Below, piece by piece: positions 42,694 through 51,740 of a stretch of DNA of 64,000 bases (its first letter is position 1; each line of letters begins with the position of its first letter). Source of the DNA: Nocardia flavorosea NBRC 108225. GTDB taxonomy: Bacteria > Actinomycetota > Actinomycetes > Mycobacteriales > Mycobacteriaceae. Below the pieces are notes generated by a model. It worked only from the letters and a program-made list of their open reading frames with translations. It made no database searches and was not told where the DNA came from. The stretch lies in contig NZ_BDCG01000029.1 in assembly GCF_001613385.1 (NCBI RefSeq), positions 1 through 64,000 on the forward strand. Reading direction: 5' to 3'. The position numbers were made by a program, and so were the translations under genes.

Positions 42694-44172
42694 CTATGAG
42701 CGCGTGTGGCCGATTCCCGGTGCCCGGACCGGTTCGGCCACGACGGCTTCTACTGCCGCGGCCACTGCCAGTGCCCGGCTGTCCCGGCCGGGGGCCGCGG
42801 TCACCGTGAGTCCCACGGGCATTCCGTTCACGGTGCCGATCGGAACCTGCACCGACGGCGCCCCGGTATTCGAGCTGATCCCGGCTGCTGCTGTCCCGGC
42901 CCGGTCCGGGCGTGCGATATCGGCTGCGGTGGGGTACACCAGCACATCGATACCGCGGCGGGTGAGCAGGTCTGTCAGAGCGCGGCTGCCGGCTCGTTGT
43001 CTGGCCGACGCGGCGTCGTGGGCGGCGTTCGGGAGCGGGTCCGCTGCGAGCCAGCGCTCGACCGTGGCACGGTCGAGCGCTGTTGTGGACACCAGGTCGG
43101 CGAAGGTCGGGCGGGTGTCCACGCCCGGCTCGTGCCGCGCCGGAGTCCGGGCGAGAAACAGATCGATCGACGTGCGTGCATCCGTCCACCCGCTGTCGGT
43201 GAGGATGTCGCGGGCGAAGTCCGCGTCGAGTTCGGGCAGTTCGGTGCGGTGGATCCGGAAATCGCGAACAAGCGCCGCAACGGTCGCGTCGGCGAGTGCC
43301 CGCAGTTGCGCCGAATCCTCCGCGCAGCCGTCGGCGGTATCGAAGGGCCAGGTCAGGTAGGTGAAAGTGAGGTTCGCTGGATCGGTGGCCTGCGCTGTCG
43401 TGAACCAGGAGTGCCGACCGCCTGTCATGAGATCGGCGAATTCCGCGATATCGCGGACGGTCCGGCCGATCGGCCCGACGACGTCCTGCGCCGGGGACAG
43501 CGGTACCACCCCGTCCCGACTCACCGCGGCACTCGACGGCCGGAACCCGACCAGCCCCGCGTGCACTGCCGGGCCCACCACGGACCCGCAGGAATCGGTA
43601 CCGAGGGCGATCGGCGCGAAACCCGCGGCCACGGCGACCGAACTGCCCCCGCTCGACCCGCCGGCGCTGCACGCGGTATCGAAGATATTGGCGGTGGTGC
43701 CGCGGATCGAGCTGGTGGTGAACGTGCCGTGCCACGCGAACTCCGACATATTCGCCGTGGCCAGGACGATACCGCCCGCCGCGCGGAGTTCCCGGACGAC
43801 GGGCGCGTCGATCGAGGGGCGGTAGCCGGCGAGGCCGTGATTACCCGCGGTGGTCGGGACACCGGCCGCGCAGATATTCGTTTTGACGACGAACGGAATA
43901 CCGTGCAGGGGTCCGCGGAGACGGCCCGACCGGCGTTCGTGATCACGGGCGCGAGCATGATCGATCGCTGCGGGGTCGATATCGACGATCGCGTTCAGTG
44001 GGCGAGGGCCGGCGCTGTCGTAGCGCTGGATTCTGTCCAGATAGGCCCGGGTGATCTGCTCACTGGTGAGTTCTCGTTCGTCCATGAGTCGGCGCAGATC
44101 GGCGACGGTGTAGGACTGCCAGGGTGAGATCTCCACCGGGGTGGACTTCTGTCGGGAGAGCAGCGGGTTCAT
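42694..44172 (-). CDS. Amidase-signature-family hydrolase
   Basis: A 492-residue amidase. Catalytic Lys is in GIPFVVKTNI near residue 97. The Gly/Ser-rich block CSAGGSSGGSSVAVAAGF near 168 has the cis-Ser, and TDSCGSVVGPAVHAGLVGFR near 191 has the nucleophile Ser. The family hydrolyses amides, ureas or indole-acetamide. ATG 44172. It diverges from a LysR gene. With the adjacent HisD-like enzyme it may release and oxidise an alcohol-bearing amide, but this is inference. Confidence 0.9.
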   Translation of the reverse strand: MNPLLSRQKSTPVEISPWQSYTVADLRRLMDERELTSEQITRAYLDRIQRYDSAGPRPLNAIVDIDPAAIDHARARDHERRSGRLRGPLHGIPFVVKTNICAAGVPTTAGNHGLAGYRPSIDAPVVRELRAAGGIVLATANMSEFAWHGTFTTSSIRGTTANIFDTACSAGGSSGGSSVAVAAGFAPIALGTDSCGSVVGPAVHAGLVGFRPSSAAVSRDGVVPLSPAQDVVGPIGRTVRDIAEFADLMTGGRHSWFTTAQATDPANLTFTYLTWPFDTADGCAEDSAQLRALADATVAALVRDFRIHRTELPELDADFARDILTDSGWTDARTSIDLFLARTPARHEPGVDTRPTFADLVSTTALDRATVERWLAADPLPNAAHDAASARQRAGSRALTDLLTRRGIDVLVYPTAADIARPDRAGTAAAGISSNTGAPSVQVPIGTVNGMPVGLTVTAAPGRDSRALAVAAAVEAVVAEPVRAPGIGHTRS

Positions 44173-44305
44173 CGGGGGCGGCCTTGTCGGTCTCGGGTGT
44201 GCGGCGTAGTCGGGGTGGTGCGCGGTCCGGAAGTGGAGTGGCAGCGGGGTCGGGTAAGATGATGGAATACCCGGGTAGGTTCTGTCATTCGCATAGGATC
44301 ACCCT

Positions 44306-45247
44306 GTGACTCTTCGGCAGCTGCGCGCATTTCTGGCCACCGCCCGCGCAGGTACATTCACCGCCGCGGCGAAATCGCTGGGTATCGCGCAGGCCTCGGT
44401 CTCCGAACTGGTCCGGACGCTCGAAGACGAGTACGGCACGACCTTGTTCGTCCGGGGTGGGCGGAAACTGGTGCTGACCGCCGCCGGGGTAGCGCTGCTT
44501 CCGCATGCCGAACAGTCGCTGGCCTCGGCCGACGGCGGTGTCAAAGCTCTGAAATCGGTGCGGTCGCTGACCGGTGGAGTCGCCACATTCGGCGTGCTCC
44601 GCAACGCGTCGTACTATCTGCTGTCCGATCTGGCCGAAGAATTCCACCGCCGTTTTCCGGAGGTGCGGATCCGGCTGGTGGGAATGAATTCGGTGGAGGT
44701 CGCCGCGGAAGTTTCCGGGGGGCGGCTCGAAGCCGGTCTCGTGGTTCTGCCCGTCGACGCCGAAGGGCTGCGGGTGACTCCGCTGGTACGTGACGAGGTG
44801 CTCTACGCCTCCACTGACCCGGAACGGGTGGCGCTGCCGGTCACTATCGAACGATTCGCGCAATCCACCACGATCCTCTACGACGCGCACTACGGCTGGA
44901 AGGAACCCACGCGGCGTCAGCTGGCCGAACGAGCCCAGATCGCGGGTCATAAACTCGAACCTCTCATCGAGGTGGAGCAGGTGGAATCGGCACTCGGATT
45001 GGTGCGCCGGGGGATAGGCGACACGATCGTCTCCCGTGCGGTGGCGACGAGTTCGGCCTGCCCGCCCGAAGTGCGGGTGGCGAGTTTCGATCCGCCGCTC
45101 TACGACACCATCGCCTTGGTGCAGCGGGAATCGGGAGTGCTGTCCCCGGCGACACGAGAGCTGGCGCGGATGGCGCAGCAGATGCTGCTGCGGAACCGGG
45201 TCACCGTCACGCCGCGGCGTGACGGTGACCCGGTGGCCACTCAGTAG
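44306..45247 (+). CDS. LysR-family regulator, divergent from the amidase
   Basis: A 313-residue LysR regulator. MTLRQLRAFLATARAGTFTA and SLGIAQASVSELVRTLEDEY (residues 1-50) form the winged helix. The effector domain spans about 90-295 (PLVRDEVLYASTDPERVALP near 150). GTG 44306. LysR proteins usually regulate the divergent gene, here the amidase-HisD pair, with an effector related to the substrate. A TACCCGGGTA palindrome in the intergenic DNA (44267-44276) may be part of its site. Its 3' end contains the long hairpin at 45195-45234. Confidence 0.92.
   Translation: MTLRQLRAFLATARAGTFTAAAKSLGIAQASVSELVRTLEDEYGTTLFVRGGRKLVLTAAGVALLPHAEQSLASADGGVKALKSVRSLTGGVATFGVLRNASYYLLSDLAEEFHRRFPEVRIRLVGMNSVEVAAEVSGGRLEAGLVVLPVDAEGLRVTPLVRDEVLYASTDPERVALPVTIERFAQSTTILYDAHYGWKEPTRRQLAERAQIAGHKLEPLIEVEQVESALGLVRRGIGDTIVSRAVATSSACPPEVRVASFDPPLYDTIALVQRESGVLSPATRELARMAQQMLLRNRVTVTPRRDGDPVATQ
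45195..45234. terminator. Perfect 19-base-pair hairpin at the lysR 3' end
   Basis: ACCGGGTCACCGTCACGCC (45195-45213) and its exact complement GGCGTGACGGTGACCCGGT (45216-45234), separated by two bases, lie within the last coding bases of lysR. They immediately face the convergent NTF2-like gene, whose stop is at 45241. One element can terminate both transcripts. The lysR and NTF2 coding ends overlap by seven bases. Confidence 0.75.
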
Positions 45248-46224
45248 ATGTTCTGGCTCACGTAGGGTTCGTCCCCGCGGTGGGCGTAGATCTGCGAGCG
45301 GGTGGCGATATCGTCGTAGATCCGGGTTTCTTTGACGATTTTTCCCGACTGCACCAGGAACTGGGAGATGCCCAGGATCTCGACCGGTGAACCGGTGAGC
45401 GGGCCGTAATCGGCGATGCCGTTGTACTTTCCGGTGAACTTCCAGGTGACCGCGATCCGCAGGCCGCCGTAGCGCGGTGCGTCGTTGGCCGCGATATCGC
45501 GAATATCGAAGGTGCCACCCGGGAACGGCCGCAGCATGCGCAGCAGTGCGCGGCGGTAGCCCTCGGGGCGGGCGATGGTGCGATCGTCGATGGTGTTGAG
45601 CCACAGATCGCGGATCCAGAAATGTTCGACCCGTTCGAGTTCGCGTTTGTTCCAGACCGAGTCGATGAATTCGAGCACCATTTCGACCTCGGGCCGGAAT
45701 TGGTCGGGGCGGGGGCCGCTGCCGCCTTCGGTGATCACATCGGCGGGGGCGGGCGCGGCCATGGAGCCGCTGTATCCGCGGAAGGCTTGGCGGCGGGCGA
45801 GTTCGTCGGGGTCCTGGCCGAGCTGGCGGGCCACCGACAGGGCGTCGCGGACGACCCATTCCTCGACCATCCGGCCGCGCCGGTACAGGCAGTTGGCGAT
45901 ATTGCGGCTGCGGTACTCGAGGTTTTCCCGGTCGGTGCCGAGCACCAGGTGCGAGCTGAGGAACGCGTCGTCACCGCGGGCTTCCCAGACGATGTCCTCG
46001 GCTTGGCCCACCCGGTTCGGGGTGGTGGAGATGCGCATGAGCGTGCCCTCGATCACCTCGGCGGCGGTGGTGGAGGTGCCGTAGACGCCGTGCACGATCG
46101 AGTCGGGCTCGTAGTTGTCGTTGATATGACCGATCGCGCGCTCGATCCAGATGTGGTCGGTGACCTCGCGGATGAAGTCGTCGGGATCGGCGTAGGGCTG
46201 ATATGCGATGGGATCGAGTGGCAT
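45241..46224 (-). CDS. Double NTF2/SnoaL-like protein, paralogue A
   Basis: A 327-residue protein of two NTF2-like (SnoaL) cones. The first holds YADPDDFIREVTDHIWIERA and NYEPDSIVHGVYGTSTT, then GQAEDIVWEARGDDAFLSSH near 75. The second, from about 185, holds YGGLRIAVTWKFTGKYNGIA and VEILGISQFLVQSGKIVKET. A paralogue within the ABC operon (47475-48503) shares all these blocks. Such cones bind small hydrophobic or polar ligands, sometimes as isomerases or hydrolases. A TRCATACGYA operator lies 12-21 bases before the ATG 46224, and no good ribosome site is seen, so the mRNA may be nearly leaderless. Confidence 0.8.
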   Translation of the reverse strand: MPLDPIAYQPYADPDDFIREVTDHIWIERAIGHINDNYEPDSIVHGVYGTSTTAAEVIEGTLMRISTTPNRVGQAEDIVWEARGDDAFLSSHLVLGTDRENLEYRSRNIANCLYRRGRMVEEWVVRDALSVARQLGQDPDELARRQAFRGYSGSMAAPAPADVITEGGSGPRPDQFRPEVEMVLEFIDSVWNKRELERVEHFWIRDLWLNTIDDRTIARPEGYRRALLRMLRPFPGGTFDIRDIAANDAPRYGGLRIAVTWKFTGKYNGIADYGPLTGSPVEILGISQFLVQSGKIVKETRIYDDIATRSQIYAHRGDEPYVSQNIY

Positions 46225-46234
46225 GAGGATGAGA

Positions 46235-46248
46235 GTACATACGTATTC
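46235..46248. promoter_or_regulatory. Putative LacI operator, site A
   Basis: GTACATACGTATTC, containing TACATACGTA. It is one of four copies of TRCATACGYA placed at promoters of this catabolic region, here directly upstream of the NTF2-like gene. Confidence 0.65.
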
Positions 46249-46346
46249 AGAGTCAGGGAAGGGCGGTTCGTCATCTGATCTCGACAATATCTGCCGAGGG
46301 CGTGCCGGGAAGGGAAGCCGTTCCGGACCCGTGGACAGCACAATGC

Positions 46347-46372
46347 GCCGGCCGGGTCATGTCCCGGCCGGC
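46347..46372 (-). terminator. Terminator of the ABC importer operon
   Basis: Perfect stem GCCGGCCGGG (46347-46356) and CCCGGCCGGC (46363-46372), loop TCATGT, 19 bases beyond the stop of the ATPase gene on the minus strand. It separates the importer operon from the NTF2-like gene's own promoter. Confidence 0.7.
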
Positions 46373-46390
46373 ACATCGAAAATCAGAAGG

Positions 46391-47473
46391 TCAGGCTGCC
46401 AGGCGAGCGCCGGTTCCCGGGTGGAACAGATGAACCTCGGCATGGTTGCGGACACCGACTCGTACCGTCTGCCCGATCCGCGGCGGAGTGCGGCCGTCGA
46501 CACGGACATTGACGCGATGGGCCCCCGACGGACTCAGTACGGTGCCGTAGACATACGCATCCGCGCCCAGTTCCTCGACGAGTTCGACGGTGAGCGCGAA
46601 GCCCTCGTCGGCCTCGCCGACCAGCCGCAGCGTCTCCGGCCGGATACCGCAGACGATTTCGCGCAGATCGGAGGTTGCCGCCCGCGCCACCGGTACCGTG
46701 CACTCACCCAGTTCGACACCGCCGTCGCCGATATTGAGCGTCGTGAGATTCATCCCGGGAGACCCGATGAACCCCGCGACGAACGCATTGGCCGGACGAT
46801 CGTAGAGTTCGCGCGGCGTCGCCGCCTGTTGCAGCACACCGTCTTTCAGCACCGCGACGCGATGGCCCATCGTCATGGCCTCCACCTGGTCGTGGGTGAC
46901 GTAGACCGTGGTGGTGGCCAGCCGCTGCTGTAACGAGGCGATATTGGCGCGTGTTTCCACGCGCAGTTTGGCGTCGAGGTTCGACAGCGGCTCGTCCATC
47001 AGGAACACGGCCGGATCGCGGACGATCGCGCGGCCCATGGCCACCCGCTGCCGCTGCCCGCCCGAGAGCGCTTTCGGCTTGCGGTCGAGGAATTGGGTGA
47101 GATCGAGCATCTTCGCCGCATCGGCGACCTTCTGCCGGACCGTCTCCTTCGGCACACCTTTGAGTTTCAACGCGAAACCCATATTGTCGCCGACCGACAT
47201 ATGCGGGTAGAGCGCGTAGGACTGGAACACCATGGCGATATCGCGGTCCTTGGGCGGTACGAAGGTGACATCGCGGGTGCCGATGGAGATCGACCCTTCG
47301 TCGACATCTTCGAGACCGGCCAGCATCCGCAGTGCGGTGGTCTTACCGGAACCCGACGGCCCTACGAGGACCAGGAATTCGCCGTCGGCGATATCGAGAT
47401 CGAGACCGTCGACCGCGGCGGTATCGGCCCCGGCGTAGCGGCGGGTCGCCTGTTCGTAACGGACTTCTGCCAT
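46391..47473 (-). CDS. ugpC: ABC importer ATPase, MalK/UgpC type
   Basis: A 360-residue ATPase of carbohydrate importers (CUT1). Walker A GPSGSGKTT near residue 37, Q-loop FQSYALYPHM near 80, signature LSGGQRQR near 133, Walker B VFLMDEPLSNLD near 153, switch His in VTHDQVEAM near 188, and a C-terminal TOBE/MalK regulatory domain (GIRPETLRLV near 285). ATG 47473. It is last in an operon of two permeases, binding protein and NTF2-like gene. The name ugpC reflects family resemblance, not proven glycerol-phosphate transport. Confidence 0.92.
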   Translation of the reverse strand: MAEVRYEQATRRYAGADTAAVDGLDLDIADGEFLVLVGPSGSGKTTALRMLAGLEDVDEGSISIGTRDVTFVPPKDRDIAMVFQSYALYPHMSVGDNMGFALKLKGVPKETVRQKVADAAKMLDLTQFLDRKPKALSGGQRQRVAMGRAIVRDPAVFLMDEPLSNLDAKLRVETRANIASLQQRLATTTVYVTHDQVEAMTMGHRVAVLKDGVLQQAATPRELYDRPANAFVAGFIGSPGMNLTTLNIGDGGVELGECTVPVARAATSDLREIVCGIRPETLRLVGEADEGFALTVELVEELGADAYVYGTVLSPSGAHRVNVRVDGRTPPRIGQTVRVGVRNHAEVHLFHPGTGARLAA

Positions 47474-47474
47474 G

Positions 47475-48503
47475 TCACTGCCTTTCCGGAGAAGATTCGG
47501 CCGCCGTCTCGGCGGGTTCGTCGCCGCGCGCGCGAGCGATCTGAGCCAGCACCGCGAGCTGGTCGTATACCCGCCACTCCTCGACGATGCGTCCGTTGCG
47601 CAGCAGGAACTGCGAGGATCCGAGGATTTCCACCCGAGAGCCGGTGGCCGGCCCGAATACGGGGAGCCCCGAATACGTACCGGTGAGCCACCAGACGACA
47701 CCTATCCGGAGACCGCCGTGCGCCGCCGAATCGTTGGCCACGATATCGCGGACCTCGATCCGGGCGTCCGGGAAGGGCGCGAGCACGTCCATCCACGATT
47801 CCTGATAGTTGCGTGGACGGGTGAGGGTGCGGTTGCCGACCGTGTGGCAGGTGATATCGCGGGCGATGTAATCCTCGATCCGCTGGAACATCGACTGTCC
47901 GAGCACGGTGTCGAACATGTCGAGGACGAAGGAGCATTCGTCACCGTGGCTGTCCGGACGGGGGCCGGTATCGCCGGCGGTCAGCGGATCGACGGCTTGT
48001 GTACGCGTGGCCGAGCCGGTCCAGCCGCGGAACGCCAGTGCCCGTGCCACCTCGAACGGATCGAGTCCGAGATCCTGGACCACCGCGAGTTCGTCGCGGA
48101 TCACCCATTCCTCGATCATCACACCGTTGCGGTAGAGGCAGTTCGCGATGGACCGGTGCGAGAACCGGCGGTGCGTCGGCGGGCCGTAGATCGTGTGCTT
48201 GGAATTGGTACCGCTGCTGAAGATGCGATGCGAACTCAGGAAGGCATCGTCGCCGCGGGCTTCCCACACCACATCCTCGGCCTGGCCCACGCGATCGGGG
48301 AAGGCGCTGATCTTGGCCAGGGTCGAGGCGATCACCGGATCGACGCCGACTCCGGTCCCGTACGCGCCGTGCACGATGGCGTCCGGGGCGTAGTTCTCGC
48401 GGATCAGCCCCACGCCACGCTGCACCCAGATGCGGTCGGTCCATTCGACGATGAACTCTTCCGGATCGGCGTAGGGCAGGTATGCGCTGTCTTTCAATGT
48501 CAT
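47475..48503 (-). CDS. Double NTF2/SnoaL-like protein, paralogue B (inside the ABC operon)
   Basis: A 342-residue homologue of the 45241-46224 protein: YADPEEFIVEWTDRIWVQRG, NYAPDAIVHGAYGTGVG, GQAEDVVWEARGDDAFLSSH, then in the second half HGGLRIGVVWWLTGTYSGLP and VEILGSSQFLLRNGRIVEEW. It differs by an insertion near residue 100 (NSKHTIYGPPTHRRFSHRS). Its position between the binding protein and ATPase genes indicates a role in handling the imported compound, perhaps an intracellular isomerase or hydrolase. ATG 48503. I know of no described function for this double form. Confidence 0.8.
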   Translation of the reverse strand: MTLKDSAYLPYADPEEFIVEWTDRIWVQRGVGLIRENYAPDAIVHGAYGTGVGVDPVIASTLAKISAFPDRVGQAEDVVWEARGDDAFLSSHRIFSSGTNSKHTIYGPPTHRRFSHRSIANCLYRNGVMIEEWVIRDELAVVQDLGLDPFEVARALAFRGWTGSATRTQAVDPLTAGDTGPRPDSHGDECSFVLDMFDTVLGQSMFQRIEDYIARDITCHTVGNRTLTRPRNYQESWMDVLAPFPDARIEVRDIVANDSAAHGGLRIGVVWWLTGTYSGLPVFGPATGSRVEILGSSQFLLRNGRIVEEWRVYDQLAVLAQIARARGDEPAETAAESSPERQ

Positions 48504-48538
48504 GTTCTCGGCTTTCTGAAGATACGAGTGCCGGACAC

Positions 48539-49927
48539 TCAGTCGAGTTCGGCGATCCGGTGCGCCGCATCGGTGAGCTGGGCCCGCACATCGGCGCCAT
48601 TGGCCATATTGCTGATCGCGACGGCGAGGACATCCATGATTCGGGGCCAATCGAGGCTCATGGGAATGGCGCGGCCGGATTGCAATGCCTCGTACTGGAG
48701 TTCGGGCAGATCGTTGTTGACCGCATTGACCTCCGGGTCGAGCATGTTCGAGTCGTGCATGGTGATGCCGGTACTCGTTGCCGGATCGGATTTGTCGAGC
48801 GCGATCCTGCGTTCGGTGTCGGCGTTCGTCATCCATTTGACGTACTCCCAGGCCGCGCCCTGGTGGTGGGAGGTGTTGAGCACCCCGGCCAGCCAGGTGT
48901 AGGCGTAGCTCTGCTCGTCGTGACCGGGGAAGGCGGGCATCGGCGCGACGCCCACGTTCTCGGCCAGTTCGGGGGCTGCCTTCGTCGGGTTGACGAAATC
49001 TTCGAGATGCCACGACCAGGTGAACACGGTGGCGGCGTCACCGTTCAGGAATGCCTGGGTGGATTCGAGCTCACCCCAGTTCGAGGATTCCGGCGGGGTG
49101 TAACCGGCGCGGATGGTCTGCAGATATTGTTCTGTGGCCTCGATACCCGCCGGGGTGTCGAACGCGGGCGCCCCGTTCTCGTCGAGGAGTTCGCCCCCGT
49201 TGCTCCACAGCATGGACAGCCAGGTGTTCAGGTTCTGGCCGTTGCGCCGGCCGAACTGGCCCGCCACGGGATGCTCGGGCGTGCCGTTCTTGATGATCTC
49301 GAGCTGGCGGTAGTACTCCGCCCAGGTGGTGGGCGGTTCCAGCCCGAGCTTCGCGTAGATGTCCTTGCGATAGAACAGGTTGTAGGAGAACCCGCGAATG
49401 GGCATACCGTAGGTCGAGTTCTCCGCCCCGGCGGACGCGGCTTCCCGGAACGGGCCGGAGAAATCGTCCATGGTCACACCGTGGGCGGCCATCACCTCGT
49501 CCAGCGGCTGCACCCCGATCTTCAACGACGGGCCCCAGGCGTCCGGCCAGATCAGCGCGTCGTAGGTACCGCCGCCGATGGCGCTTTCGGCCACGATCTT
49601 CTGCAGGAACGCCGCATACGGGATGTTCGACCATTCGACCCGGATACCGGTGCGTTCGGTGAAATCCGCGGTTCGCTGGTCCAGGGCGGCGAACTGCGGA
49701 ACGGTCGCACAGCAGGTGAGGAAGCGAATGGTGGTGCCGTCGTAGGGTTTACCGTCGAGCAGCCCGTCCGGACCGACCGGCGCGTCGGCCACCTGGTCGG
49801 TGAGGCTCCTCGTCTCGGGCGCGCCGGTGCAGCCGCCGGCCAGGACGGCCACGACGGTGGCGAAAACCAGGGCGAGGATGCCGCGCCTGCGGGTCGTACG
49901 GTCCGGTCGTCGGGACAGGGCCCTCAC
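48539..49927 (-). CDS. ABC importer solute-binding lipoprotein, family 1 (carbohydrate type)
   Basis: A 462-residue extracytoplasmic binding protein. RRRGILALVFATVVAVLAGGC at the N-terminus ends in a lipobox, Cys near residue 33. The body has the SBP_bac_1 pattern: RTGIRVEWSNIPYAAFLQKI near 92, YGMPIRGFSYNLFYRKDIYA near 170, PPTTWAEYYRQLEIIKNG near 198, and WNG-like ELESTQAFLNGDAATVFTWS near 285. This type carries sugars, polyols or sugar phosphates. GTG 49927 overlaps the permease stop (GTGA). It determines the substrate of the LacI-linked system. Confidence 0.9.
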   Translation of the reverse strand: MRALSRRPDRTTRRRGILALVFATVVAVLAGGCTGAPETRSLTDQVADAPVGPDGLLDGKPYDGTTIRFLTCCATVPQFAALDQRTADFTERTGIRVEWSNIPYAAFLQKIVAESAIGGGTYDALIWPDAWGPSLKIGVQPLDEVMAAHGVTMDDFSGPFREAASAGAENSTYGMPIRGFSYNLFYRKDIYAKLGLEPPTTWAEYYRQLEIIKNGTPEHPVAGQFGRRNGQNLNTWLSMLWSNGGELLDENGAPAFDTPAGIEATEQYLQTIRAGYTPPESSNWGELESTQAFLNGDAATVFTWSWHLEDFVNPTKAAPELAENVGVAPMPAFPGHDEQSYAYTWLAGVLNTSHHQGAAWEYVKWMTNADTERRIALDKSDPATSTGITMHDSNMLDPEVNAVNNDLPELQYEALQSGRAIPMSLDWPRIMDVLAVAISNMANGADVRAQLTDAAHRIAELD

Positions 49928-50811
49928 TTGACTGCTCCTAGGGTCATGCCCTGCGCGAAGTGCTTACGCACCAGCGTCGCCAGGACGATCATCGGCACCA
50001 TCACCAGCAGGCCGGCGGCGGCCATCTGCCCCCACAGCACACCGTCGGGCTGGTCCAGCGTCATCAGGGAAACCGGCAGCGTGATCGCGTTGCTGCGGGC
50101 CAGGAAGGTCGGGAAGAGGAATTCGTTCCAGGCGAGCAGGAAGGAGAACACGACCGCCACGAAGATTCCGGGCGCGGCCAGCGGGGTGATCACTCGCCAC
50201 AGCAGGGTCAGCTGGCCGCAGCCGTCGAGGCGGCCGGCCTCCTCGATCTCGAGCGGCAGGCTGTCGACGAAACCCTTCAGCAGCCAGGTGTTGTAGGGCA
50301 CCACGATCGCGAGGTTGGTGACGATCAGCGCGAGATGGGTGTCGAGCAATCCCAGATCGCGGTACATGGTGAGGAACGGCAGCGCGATCGCGACACCGGG
50401 GATGAACTGGGTGGCCACGATGCCGAGCAGGATCGGTTTCGCGCCCGGGAATTTGTACCGGGAGAACCCGTAAGCGGCCAGCATCGACAGCGGCACCGCG
50501 ATCACCGTGGTGACCACGGCGACGATGATGCTGTTCCACATCGGGCCGATGAGATCGTTCTGGCCGCCGATGATCGCCCGGAAGTTGTCCAGGGAGGGAG
50601 TGAACACCACCGAGGTGGAGAACACTTCGCGATCCGGCTTGAAGGCGGTGAGGGTGAGCCACAGGATCGGGAACATCACGAAGAACAGGATCGCGAGGGT
50701 GCCCAGCAGCCGGAGTGCCGCGCCCGCGCGGGCCAGCGGCGAGACAGTACGCCGGTTGGTGCGCCGCGCCCGGACGGCGGGCTCGGTGGCGGTTTCGAGT
50801 GTGTCGGTCAT
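49924..50811 (-). CDS. ABC importer permease, MalG type
   Basis: A 295-residue permease with six helices. LGTLAILFFVMFPILWLTLT near residue 36 begins the domain, the coupling loop is EIEEAGRLDGCGQLTLLWRV near 196, and SFLLAWNEFLFP near 235 is characteristic of the MalG/UgpE subunit. ATG 50811 follows AGGAG and overlaps the first permease (ATGA). Confidence 0.9.
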   Translation of the reverse strand: MTDTLETATEPAVRARRTNRRTVSPLARAGAALRLLGTLAILFFVMFPILWLTLTAFKPDREVFSTSVVFTPSLDNFRAIIGGQNDLIGPMWNSIIVAVVTTVIAVPLSMLAAYGFSRYKFPGAKPILLGIVATQFIPGVAIALPFLTMYRDLGLLDTHLALIVTNLAIVVPYNTWLLKGFVDSLPLEIEEAGRLDGCGQLTLLWRVITPLAAPGIFVAVVFSFLLAWNEFLFPTFLARSNAITLPVSLMTLDQPDGVLWGQMAAAGLLVMVPMIVLATLVRKHFAQGMTLGAVK

Positions 50812-51740
50812 TTCTGCTCCTGGCGACCCATGAGGATCAGGTATCCGGTGGCGAGTACGCCCAGCACGATGACGAGGATCCACGAGACAGCGGAGGCGTA
50901 GCCGATATCGAGGAAGGTGAAGCCCTGTTCGTAGGCGAAGAAGTTCAGGGTCTCGGTGGCCCGGCCCGGACCGCCGCCGGTGGTGGTGACGACCTGGTCG
51001 AACATCTTCACCGACCAGACGGCCTTGAGGAACACAACGATCAAGATCAACGGCCGCAGCAGTGGGAAACTGATCCGCCAGAACTCCTGCCAGGGGTTGG
51101 CGCCGTCGACGCGGGCCGCGTCGCGGATCTCCGGTGAGATGGCGCCGAGCCCGCCCAGGAACATCAGCGCGATGAGTGGCGCCCAGCCCCAGATCTCGCT
51201 GAGGGTCACCACGACGAGGGCCCAGAACGGTTCGCCCAGCCAGTTGATATCGCGGGTGAACGGCAGCAGCGTATCGAGCATCGTGTCGTAGACGCCGTAG
51301 TCGGGGTTGAACATGAATCGCCAGGAGTAGCCCTTCAGCGCGGGGGCGATGGCGAACGGGAGGATGAGCAAGGCCTTGGTCAGGCCGTTGAGCCAGGTCG
51401 CTTTGTTGAGCACCAGCGCGATCCCCAGGCCCAGGCCGACCGACAGCACCACGGACAGCACCGTGAACAGCACTGTCACCCAGACCGCATTGTGGAACGT
51501 GTCATCGGTGAGCGCCTTCGTGTACTGGTCGAAGCCGACGAACTGCTGGGGTTCGCGGGTTTCGTTCACCCGCCAGTGGCGGAAGCTGTTCACCAGCGCG
51601 ATGCCGAGCGGGTAGATCGTGGTGAGGACGATGGCGATCAGTGCCGGCGCGAGGTGGGCATACGGAACACCGATCCGGCGCCATGCGGAATGCCCGCGCC
51701 GGACGGCGGGGCCGCTGTTCGCGGCTTTCGTGGCGGTCAT
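50808..51740 (-). CDS. ABC importer permease, MalF type
   Basis: A 310-residue permease with six helices. YAHLAPALIAIVLTTIYPLG near residue 27, PFAIAPALKGYSWRFMFNPD near 125, EIRDAARVDGANPWQEFWRI near 210 (coupling loop) and GYASAVSWILVIVLGV near 285 match the MalF/UgpA family. ATG 51740 overlaps the stop of a 29-codon leader frame with a good ribosome site; GTG 51854, in the permease frame, lacks one. It is the first transport gene after the operator-bearing leader at 51741-52111. Confidence 0.9.
   Translation of the reverse strand: MTATKAANSGPAVRRGHSAWRRIGVPYAHLAPALIAIVLTTIYPLGIALVNSFRHWRVNETREPQQFVGFDQYTKALTDDTFHNAVWVTVLFTVLSVVLSVGLGLGIALVLNKATWLNGLTKALLILPFAIAPALKGYSWRFMFNPDYGVYDTMLDTLLPFTRDINWLGEPFWALVVVTLSEIWGWAPLIALMFLGGLGAISPEIRDAARVDGANPWQEFWRISFPLLRPLILIVVFLKAVWSVKMFDQVVTTTGGGPGRATETLNFFAYEQGFTFLDIGYASAVSWILVIVLGVLATGYLILMGRQEQK

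Noticed and set aside
42615-42809. ATG 42615 with AAAGGAAAA upstream, apparently a small gene
   Set aside because: The product is Arg/Pro-rich, runs antisense through the amidase 3' end and has no family features.
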